DNA from: an uncultured Mycoplasma sp.
GTDB taxonomy: Bacteria; Bacillota_I; Bacilli_A; RF39; UBA660
Assembly (NCBI GenBank): GCA_947388575.1
Contig: CANDSI010000025.1
Coordinates: forward strand, 1-9,595
DNA length: 9,595 nucleotides
Direction of reading: 5' to 3'
Shown: positions 4,775 through 9,595 of the stretch, piece by piece
Position numbering within the stretch: the stretch's first letter is position 1
How the letters are laid out: every line of letters begins with the position of its first letter
Notes under the pieces: generated by a model
What the model was told of the DNA's origin: nothing
The model's database searches: none
What the model saw: only the letters and a program-made list of their open reading frames with translations
Translations under genes and position numbers: made by a program

Positions 4775-5083
4775 ATGGTTAAAGTATTATTTATATTTGT
4801 TCCTTTATTTATAGCATGTGTTTTTATTCTTGTTGTAGCTCAATTAATTAGTCCTAAATTTAGAGGCAAAATGATGAGTAGACAGATTAAAGCTGCTAAA
4901 TATATGATGGATGAATCAAAAGATGATATTAGAAATATTTCTACAAATATGGCGGATGCTACTAAAGATGGTGTTGAAATTACTACTCGTGCTATAAAAG
5001 ATGAACGTGTATATTGTAAACATTGTGGTAGTCTAATCGATAAAGACTCAAAATTTTGTAAAAATTGTGGTGGTGAACAGTAA
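4775..5083 (+). CDS. small membrane protein with C-terminal zinc ribbon
   Basis: This 102-residue protein starts with one hydrophobic segment (about residues 4-25), continues as a charged, probably helical linker (about 30-78) and ends with a compact zinc ribbon: CKHC (81-84) and CKNC (95-98), ten residues apart, followed by GGEQ. This is the zinc_ribbon_2 type of short rubredoxin-like knuckle often found at the ends of small membrane proteins. The ribbon very probably binds one zinc and faces the cytoplasm; the role is unknown. The start is ATG 4775, eight bases after GAGG (4763-4766); GTG 4766 lies inside that site and is rejected. The gene stands alone, with its own promoter, ahead of the efflux-pump fusion gene. 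Low-complexity linkers make homology hard to judge by eye. Confidence 0.8.
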   Translation: MVKVLFIFVPLFIACVFILVVAQLISPKFRGKMMSRQIKAAKYMMDESKDDIRNISTNMADATKDGVEITTRAIKDERVYCKHCGSLIDKDSKFCKNCGGEQ

Positions 5084-5137
5084 CATTTTTTATCATGTGT
5101 TACTATAATATATAATGTTTTGTTTAAATTTTTAGTA

Positions 5138-5166
5138 TTGACTTTTTTGTTTTTTTACTTTAAAAT
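5138..5166 (+). promoter_or_regulatory. promoter of the MATE-kinase gene
   Basis: TTGACT (5138-5143), a 17-base spacer and TAAAAT (5161-5166) make a near-consensus promoter. A start near 5173 gives a leader of about 77 bases. TTGACTT (5138-5144) and AAGTCAA (5171-5177) form an inverted repeat that brackets the promoter and could be an operator. Confidence 0.7.
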
Positions 5167-5185
5167 GTTTAAGTCAAAGCTTTTA

Positions 5186-5223
5186 AGGCGTAGGCTATTA
5201 TTGGTCTCACGCCTCTTATTTTT
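5186..5223 (+). promoter_or_regulatory. leader hairpin with T-run, possible attenuator of the efflux gene
   Basis: AGGCGT (5186-5191) pairs with ACGCCT (5209-5214); inside it AGGCT (5192-5196) pairs with GGTCT (5203-5207) with wobbles, leaving one bulged C. The stem is followed by CTTATTTTTG. It is GC-rich for this genome, and its form is that of an intrinsic terminator. It lies between the promoter at 5138-5166 and the ribosome binding site at 5236-5241, so it would stop most transcripts unless disrupted. It may also simply end readthrough from the zinc-ribbon gene. No known riboswitch class was recognised and no clear antiterminator pairing was found. Confidence 0.55.
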
Positions 5224-5249
5224 GTCTAAATTTAAAGGAGTGTGTTGTT

Positions 5250-7226
5250 ATGAAAAATGAAAGTAATAAATTTTTAGGCGAAGAAAAAATATCTAAATTA
5301 CTCTTAAAGTTTTCTATTCCTTGTATTTTGTCTTTACTAATTAGTGCTTTATATAATATTGTAGACCAAATATTTATAGGTAATAGTAGCCTCGGTTATC
5401 TAGGAAATGCAGCGACTACGGTGGTATTTCCTCTTACTATTATTTCAATGGCTTTTGCTTGGTGTTTTGGTGATGGTTCGGCAGCTTACCTTAGCTTATG
5501 TCAAGGTAGAAAAGATACAGAAAATGCTCATAAAGCGATTGGAAATAGTTTACTTGTAACTTTTATTATTAGTATAATATTTGTCCTTATTTGTTTTATA
5601 TTTATGGATAATATTTTATTTATGTTTGGAGCTAGTGATGCTAGTATAGGGTATGCTAAAGATTATTTTATTATTATTTTAGCTTTTACACCTTTATATA
5701 TGCTTACTAATGCTTTTACTAGTGTTATTAGGGCTGATGGTAGTCCTAAATATACAATGATAGCTACTCTTAGTGGTGCGATTATTAATATTATTCTTGA
5801 CCCTATTTTTATTTTTGGCTTTGATATGGGGATTAAGGGTGCTGCTTGGGCAACTATTATTGGACAAGTTTTCTCATTTATTATCGCTTTTAGTTATATT
5901 TTTAAATCTAAAACTTTTAAAATATCTCTTGGTAGTTTTAAATTAGATTTTAAAGTATTTAATAATGTTGTTAAACTTGGTATTTCAACTTTTATTACTC
6001 AAATGGCTATCGTTGTTATTAGCTTAGTTTGTAATTTAATGTTAGTTAAATATGGCGCTTCTAGTAAGTATGGCCCTGATATTCCAATTGCATCTTTAGG
6101 TATTACTATGAAAGTATTTTCGATTGTTATAAATATCGTAGTTGGTATAATTGTTGGTGGACAACCAATATTAGGTTATAATTATGGTGCTAAAAAAATG
6201 TCTAGGGTAAAAGAAACTTATAAAATTATAGCTCGTCTTACTATTCTTGTAGGAATTGTTGCTACCTTAATATTTCAAATATGCCCTATGCTAGTTATTA
6301 ATATATTTGGTTCTGAATCAGCCTTATATAATGAATTTGCAGAACTATGTTTTAGAATATTTCTTTCTTTAGTTACTCTAACTTGCTTTGTAAAAATGAC
6401 TTCGATATTTTTTCAAGCGGTTGGAAAACCTGTAAAAGCTATTGTTGTTTCTTTAACTCGTGATTTAGTGTGCTTTGCTCCTCTAGCTTTGATACTACCA
6501 AAATTTATGGGTATTAAAGGTGTTTTATGGGCAGCGCCTATCGCTGATATAATTGGTTTAATCGTTACTATTCCTGCTTTAGTATCATTCTTTAAATCTT
6601 TAGATGATGCGAAAGATATGGAAACTTCTAAAGCTGTAATAAAACCTAGTAAACCTGGTGTCATAATTACAATTAGTAGACAACATGGTAGTCAAGGAAA
6701 ATATATTGGTGAATTAGTAGCTAAAAAGCTTAATATTCCTTATTATTATAAAGAACTTACGGCACTTGCTGCTGAAGAATCTGGTTTATCTAAAGAATAT
6801 GTCTCTGAATTAAATGAAAATGCACCTAAATTTATGTATGATTTATATGTTAGTACAACTCCTGTTAAGGAAGCTATTAAAGCTCAAGATAAAATTATTA
6901 AAAAAATTGCTGATAATGGTTCTTGTGTAATTGTAGGTCGTGCTGCTGATTATGTTACTCGTAAATATGATAATGTAATTAATATTTTTATTTATGCTGA
7001 TAATGATTATAGAATTTCTAAAGTAATGGAAATGTATGGCGATACAAAAGAACAAGCGCGTAAAAGTATTAAAAAGTCTGATAAAGCTCGTTCTAATTAT
7101 TATCACTCTATTTCAAATAAAACTTGGGGAGATGTTGATAATTATGATTTATGTATTAATTCCTCAATTAGTCCTCAAAAAACTGCTGATGTTATTGTCG
7201 AATATGTTAAAAATATGAATAAATAA
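5250..7226 (+). CDS. MATE-family efflux transporter fused to a cytidylate-kinase-like domain
   Basis: This 658-residue protein has two parts. Residues 1-450 are a complete MATE (MepA/DinF-type) pump with about twelve membrane segments in two similar halves: FSIPCILSLLISALYNIVDQIFIG at the start, GDGSAAYLS (74-82), RADGSPKYTM (161-170), and in the second half GGQPILGYNYGA (303-314). Such pumps export drugs or metabolites in exchange for Na+ or H+. Residues 468-658 form a P-loop domain of the cytidylate-kinase-like family (Cytidylate_kin2): ISRQHGSQGKYIG (475-487) as the nucleotide-binding loop, VGRAADYV (562-569), and the lid and end KSDKARSNYY...WGDVDNYDLCINSS (609-639). True CMP kinases have GxGKG-type loops; here the loop is GSQGKYIG. 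The joint (450-467) is short and charged, with no stop or frameshift between. TAAAGGAG-type SD (5236-5241) precedes ATG 5250. Substrate and the purpose of the fusion are unknown. Confidence 0.93.
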   Translation: MKNESNKFLGEEKISKLLLKFSIPCILSLLISALYNIVDQIFIGNSSLGYLGNAATTVVFPLTIISMAFAWCFGDGSAAYLSLCQGRKDTENAHKAIGNSLLVTFIISIIFVLICFIFMDNILFMFGASDASIGYAKDYFIIILAFTPLYMLTNAFTSVIRADGSPKYTMIATLSGAIINIILDPIFIFGFDMGIKGAAWATIIGQVFSFIIAFSYIFKSKTFKISLGSFKLDFKVFNNVVKLGISTFITQMAIVVISLVCNLMLVKYGASSKYGPDIPIASLGITMKVFSIVINIVVGIIVGGQPILGYNYGAKKMSRVKETYKIIARLTILVGIVATLIFQICPMLVINIFGSESALYNEFAELCFRIFLSLVTLTCFVKMTSIFFQAVGKPVKAIVVSLTRDLVCFAPLALILPKFMGIKGVLWAAPIADIIGLIVTIPALVSFFKSLDDAKDMETSKAVIKPSKPGVIITISRQHGSQGKYIGELVAKKLNIPYYYKELTALAAEESGLSKEYVSELNENAPKFMYDLYVSTTPVKEAIKAQDKIIKKIADNGSCVIVGRAADYVTRKYDNVINIFIYADNDYRISKVMEMYGDTKEQARKSIKKSDKARSNYYHSISNKTWGDVDNYDLCINSSISPQKTADVIVEYVKNMNK

Positions 7227-7240
7227 GTTCATATTTTTTT
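7209..7240 (+). terminator. terminator of the MATE-kinase gene
   Basis: AAATATGAA (7211-7219) and TTCATATTT (7228-7236) form a perfect nine-pair stem with an eight-base loop, and the T-run continues to 7240. The stop codon (7224-7226) lies in the loop, so the last codons form the left arm. Confidence 0.7.
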
Positions 7241-7314
7241 ATTATTTAAATCCTTTTATTTTACTTTTTTATTTCAGATTTTTAATTTTGCTTATTATAG
7301 TTATGTTTTTTTAA

Positions 7315-7343
7315 TTTACTATTTCTTTTATTATTGTTATAAT
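7315..7343 (+). promoter_or_regulatory. promoter of the CmpB-like/glycosyltransferase pair
   Basis: A perfect TATAAT (7338-7343) with upstream TG (TGTTATAAT) and TTTACT (7315-7320, four of six) at a 17-base spacing. The start codon follows 21 bases later. The 138-base gap between genes holds nothing else beyond the upstream terminator. Confidence 0.7.
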
Positions 7344-7364
7344 TGATTATAAGGATAGATTATT

Positions 7365-8060
7365 ATGATTAATAAAATTAAAAATTGGATTTATAGTGAT
7401 AATAAACCTTTTGCTAAAGGACTTTGTTTCTCTAAATTAGTACTTCTCTTTACTTTAGGAAGTTTTCTTGGTGTTGTTTGGGAAAATGTTCTTGGTATTG
7501 TTAAACGTTTAATTAAATATGGTACTTTTAGTTTGCGAGACCATCGTGGTGTAATTTACGGACCTTTTAATCCTTTATATGGTTTTGGTATTGTGATAAT
7601 AGTGATTATTTTAGGTAGAAAAAAAAGACATCCTTATAAAACTTTTATTTATGGAGCAATACTTGGTGGTTTAATTGAATATGTTGCAAGCTTTTTATTA
7701 GAATTTGTCTTGGGCGCTAAATCTTGGGATTATAGCGACCAAATACTTAATATTAATGGTCGTACTTCAATTTCTTATATGATATTCTGGGGATTTGCGA
7801 TGATGCTTTTAATTCACTTTGTTCTTCCTTGGGTATCTAAAAAAATAGAGTCTATTCCTAAAAAAATTGGCGATTTATTAGTTAAGTTTTTTGTTATTTT
7901 TTTAAGTTTCGATATGCTTATTTCTTTTACTGCACTTGCAAGACAAGTTTTACGTCATAAAGGATATGAACCTCTAACTTTTATTGGTGAATTTTATGAT
8001 AAAGTTTATACAGATGAATTTTTAAAAAAGATATATGTTAATATGAGTTTTGAGGATTAA
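7365..8060 (+). CDS. CmpB-like putative ABC-transporter permease family membrane protein
   Basis: A 231-residue integral membrane protein of the ABC_trans_CmpB family (DUF1113-like), often labelled putative ABC transporter permease although few members have a demonstrated function. Five hydrophobic segments are visible (about 23-44, 69-84, 93-117, 136-157 and 170-192). Family marks are the conserved RGVIYGPFNPLYGFG (61-75), and the WDYSDQ...LNINGRTS stretch (122-135), where relatives read PF...NGRI. No ATP-binding partner is encoded nearby, which argues against a conventional importer here. ATG 7365 follows AAGGA (7351-7355) at nine bases. The next gene starts five bases after the stop and its ribosome binding site lies in the last codons here, so the two are translated together. 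The family call is good; the function is not known. Confidence 0.85.
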   Translation: MINKIKNWIYSDNKPFAKGLCFSKLVLLFTLGSFLGVVWENVLGIVKRLIKYGTFSLRDHRGVIYGPFNPLYGFGIVIIVIILGRKKRHPYKTFIYGAILGGLIEYVASFLLEFVLGAKSWDYSDQILNINGRTSISYMIFWGFAMMLLIHFVLPWVSKKIESIPKKIGDLLVKFFVIFLSFDMLISFTALARQVLRHKGYEPLTFIGEFYDKVYTDEFLKKIYVNMSFED

Positions 8061-8065
8061 GTATT

Positions 8066-9286
8066 ATGTTTGAAGTTGTTAGTGTTTTTCTTATTATTCT
8101 TGGTTTACTATGGCTTTTTAGTACTGCTTTTTTGGCTAGATTTAATAAAAATCTTCCTAAAACAAAAAGACCAGAAATGGAAAATATTTGTTTCTTAATT
8201 CCTGCGCGCGATGAATCAAAAGTTATTGAAGATTTACTTATAAGCATTTCAAAACAATCTTTTAAAATATATATGAAAAACGTTTATATCATAGTTGAAT
8301 CTAATGATGACCCTACTATTTCTATTGCTAAAAAATATGGCGCTACTATTTTTATAAGAAAAAATCTAAATTTAAAAAGTAAAGGTTATGCTCTTCAAGA
8401 AATAGTTAAAGACCTTATTTCAAAAAATATTTATTATGATGCATATTTTATATGTGATGCTGATAATGTTTTAGATAAAGATTTTGTTAAAGAAATGAAT
8501 AATTCCTATATGGATGGATACGATATTGTTACTAGTTATAGAAATTTAAAAAATGGGAATGATTCTATTATTAGTGCTTGTTCTGGTATTACTTTTCAAT
8601 TTTTAAATTCTAATGGAAATGAAACGAAAAGTAAACAATCTAGAAATGTTACTCTCTCTGGTACTGGTTTATTCATAGCGGGTGATCTAATAAAAAAATG
8701 GAATGATTTTCCTTTTCACTCTTTAACAGAAGATTATGAACTTACTTTATATTCTATTTTAAATAGTCTTACTAGTACTTATAATAAAAAAGCAATATTT
8801 TATGATGAGCAACCTATTAAATATAAAAATACTATAAATCAAAGAGTTCGTTGGATTAAAGGTTATTTTAATGTTAGAAAAGAATATATTCCTAAGTTTA
8901 GAAAAGTTTTAAATAGTAATCCTAACTTTGGTTCTTTAATTACAGAGATAACGGGTATGAAACCTTATATTTTAATAATAGTAGGTGCAATTCTTTATAT
9001 AGTACAACAAATAATTAATATAGTATTACATAAATTTATATTATGGTCTTTATTTAAAATCTTTTTAATATTTTTCTTAGCTTATTTCTTATTTTCAATG
9101 ATGACTTTTTTTGTTCTTTATAAAGATAAAAATATAAACTTAAACAAAAATATGAAGATAAAAACTTGTTTATTTAGTCCCCTATTCTTTGTTACTTATG
9201 TTCCTTGTGCTCTAAGAGCATTATTTAAAAAAGAAGTTAATTGGGAAAAGGTTGAACATTCAAGAAGATGGAATGAAAAAAGTTAG
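8066..9286 (+). CDS. membrane-bound family 2 glycosyltransferase
   Basis: A 406-residue GT2 enzyme of the cellulose/hyaluronan-synthase-like layout. An N-terminal membrane segment (about 4-24) precedes the GT-A domain: IPARDE (45-50), the metal/UDP-binding DAD (131-133), TED (221-223, presumed catalytic base) and QxxRW (QRVRW, 259-263), the motif common in processive synthases. Three or four membrane segments follow (about 299-320, 325-351, 366-385) and the end WEKVEHSRRW resembles the closing W..t.H of this group. It probably moves a sugar from a nucleotide donor at the inner face to a lipid or growing glycan; donor and product cannot be read from sequence. ATG 8066 uses GAGG (8052-8055) inside the preceding gene and starts five bases after its stop. 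No flippase or other polysaccharide genes are visible. A terminator follows. Confidence 0.92.
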   Translation: MFEVVSVFLIILGLLWLFSTAFLARFNKNLPKTKRPEMENICFLIPARDESKVIEDLLISISKQSFKIYMKNVYIIVESNDDPTISIAKKYGATIFIRKNLNLKSKGYALQEIVKDLISKNIYYDAYFICDADNVLDKDFVKEMNNSYMDGYDIVTSYRNLKNGNDSIISACSGITFQFLNSNGNETKSKQSRNVTLSGTGLFIAGDLIKKWNDFPFHSLTEDYELTLYSILNSLTSTYNKKAIFYDEQPIKYKNTINQRVRWIKGYFNVRKEYIPKFRKVLNSNPNFGSLITEITGMKPYILIIVGAILYIVQQIINIVLHKFILWSLFKIFLIFFLAYFLFSMMTFFVLYKDKNINLNKNMKIKTCLFSPLFFVTYVPCALRALFKKEVNWEKVEHSRRWNEKS

Positions 9287-9312
9287 TAATTATTTAGTTA
9301 CTAACCTTTTTT
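9276..9312 (+). terminator. terminator of the glycosyltransferase operon
   Basis: GTTAGTAA (9282-9289) and TTACTAAC (9298-9305) form a perfect eight-pair stem with an eight-base loop, preceded by a run of A and followed by CTTTTTT. The stop codon TAG (9284-9286) lies in the left arm. Symmetry of the A and T runs would also let it act on the minus strand. Confidence 0.8.
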
Positions 9313-9377
9313 AATTTAAATTTTCAACCGCATCAATTTAATTATATTATAATTCTACATCAAAAGCGCATTTAAAG

Positions 9378-9473
9378 TCAAATCTTTTCTTGGCTCCAAC
9401 CATTTTGTAATCTATAATAGGTAATGCTATCAGCTAGAATGTCTCTGGCACTTTTTTGCAACTTTATAATCAT
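9378..9473 (-). pseudogene. truncated XRE-type HTH remnant (31 residues)
   Basis: The minus strand from ATG 9471-9473 encodes MIIKLQKSARDILADSIT and then YYRLQNGWSQEKI before TGA (9378-9380). The sequence ILADSITYYRLQNGWSQEKI matches helix 1 and the start of helix 2 of Cro/C1-type domains; the turn, recognition helix and everything after are absent in all frames up to the glycosyltransferase terminator. No ribosome binding site of usual strength precedes the ATG. It is read as the 5' stump of a deleted regulator gene. Confidence 0.55.
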
Positions 9474-9488
9474 CACATCATTTTTAAG

Positions 9489-9510
9489 ACTTACTATTAT
9501 TGTAGTAAGT
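9489..9510. repeat. perfect inverted repeat ACTTACTA-N6-TAGTAAGT
   Basis: Arms at 9489-9496 and 9503-9510, eight bases each, perfect, with a six-base centre. Neither strand has a T-run after it, so it is not a typical terminator. It lies between the HTH remnant and the next gene, and may be the old operator of that regulator or an operator of the gene at 9574. Confidence 0.45.
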
Positions 9511-9573
9511 TAAACAATAAATTTACATACCCCATAATTGGTAAGTACATATTTTTAGAAAGAGGACTTAAAA

Positions 9574-9595
9574 ATGAAAAAATTTGAAGATATTA
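9574..9595 (+). CDS. start of an unidentified gene (runs off the window)
   Basis: ATG 9574-9576 follows AAAGAGG (9560-9566) at seven bases, a good ribosome binding site, and is followed by the codons for MKKFEDI before the window ends. Seven residues do not allow identification. The preceding 60 bases hold no convincing consensus promoter; TTTACA near 9522 with an A/T-rich -10 region is a weak possibility. Confidence 0.5.

Noticed and set aside
5077..5107. AGTAACA...TGTTACT hairpin after the zinc-ribbon gene as a terminator
   Set aside because: A seven-pair stem exists, but no T-run follows it; the hairpin at 5186 is the better candidate.
6413..7218. Three ORFs in other frames inside the MATE-kinase gene
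   Set aside because: All overlap the conserved coding frame and show low-complexity, Ile/Asn-rich or Lys/Leu-rich translations typical of shadows.
8038..8247. Minus-strand 69-codon ORF
   Set aside because: It is antisense to the start of the glycosyltransferase, with no signal or domain.
9347..9430. Alternative minus frame reading LPIIDYKMVGAKKRFDFKCAF
   Set aside because: It overlaps the HTH stump, has no start site, and no family was recognised; the HTH frame fits a known fold better.
1..9595. CRISPR array, transposase or rRNA
   Set aside because: No regularly spaced repeats, no transposase motifs with terminal repeats and no rRNA-like sequence were seen.
1..9595. Reassigned TGA (Mycoplasma-type code)
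   Set aside because: No conserved gene contains an in-frame TGA, Trp is always TGG, and reading through the two TGA-ended stumps gives no family-like continuation.

Overview
The window looks like a chromosomal segment from a low-GC Gram-positive (Bacillota) bacterium, possibly an uncultured gut lineage. This rests on the very high A+T content, AAGGAGG-type ribosome binding sites, TATAAT promoters (often with an upstream TG), short hairpin/T-run terminators and the gene families present. Tryptophan is written TGG and every intact gene ends in TAA or TAG, so the standard code fits. No taxon can be named from the sequence alone.

Left part (1-2050), regulatory accessory region: a truncated XRE-type helix-turn-helix ORF (33-173, minus); a 400-base regulatory gap holding an extended -10 minus promoter with two TTTCTGCATA boxes and a structured stretch; then two paralogous tandem-HTH regulators (591-1046 and 1561-2013, plus) with an unrecognised 133-residue gene between them on the minus strand (1039-1440). 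This resembles the control region of a decayed mobile element.

Middle (2053-2413), tRNA scar: an intact tRNA-Gly(TCC) on the minus strand and, 243 bases upstream in its own direction, a tRNA-Gly 5'-half copy that stops after the anticodon. Between them lies non-coding sequence with a perfect 12-base tandem duplication. A collapsed integration site is the favoured inference.

Region 2417-4611 (all minus): a secreted, membrane- or wall-anchored surface protein with its own strong promoter, a long-form short-chain dehydrogenase of the YdaD/YhdF stress-protein type, and the C-terminal remains of a queuosine-salvage glycosylase (DUF2419/QNG1) that has lost its N-terminal two thirds.

Region 4725-9312 (all plus): a small membrane protein with a zinc ribbon, a 658-residue fusion of a MATE efflux pump with a cytidylate-kinase-like domain behind a leader hairpin that may be an attenuator, a CmpB-like membrane protein, and a membrane-bound family 2 glycosyltransferase translated directly after it and followed by a terminator. 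Most of these act at the cell envelope.

Right end (9313-9595): a second truncated XRE remnant on the minus strand, a perfect inverted repeat and the first seven codons of a new plus-strand gene. The most notable items are the MATE-kinase fusion with its leader hairpin, the tRNA-Gly scar, the operator-flanked minus promoter that may drive a small RNA, and the DUF2419 pseudogene.
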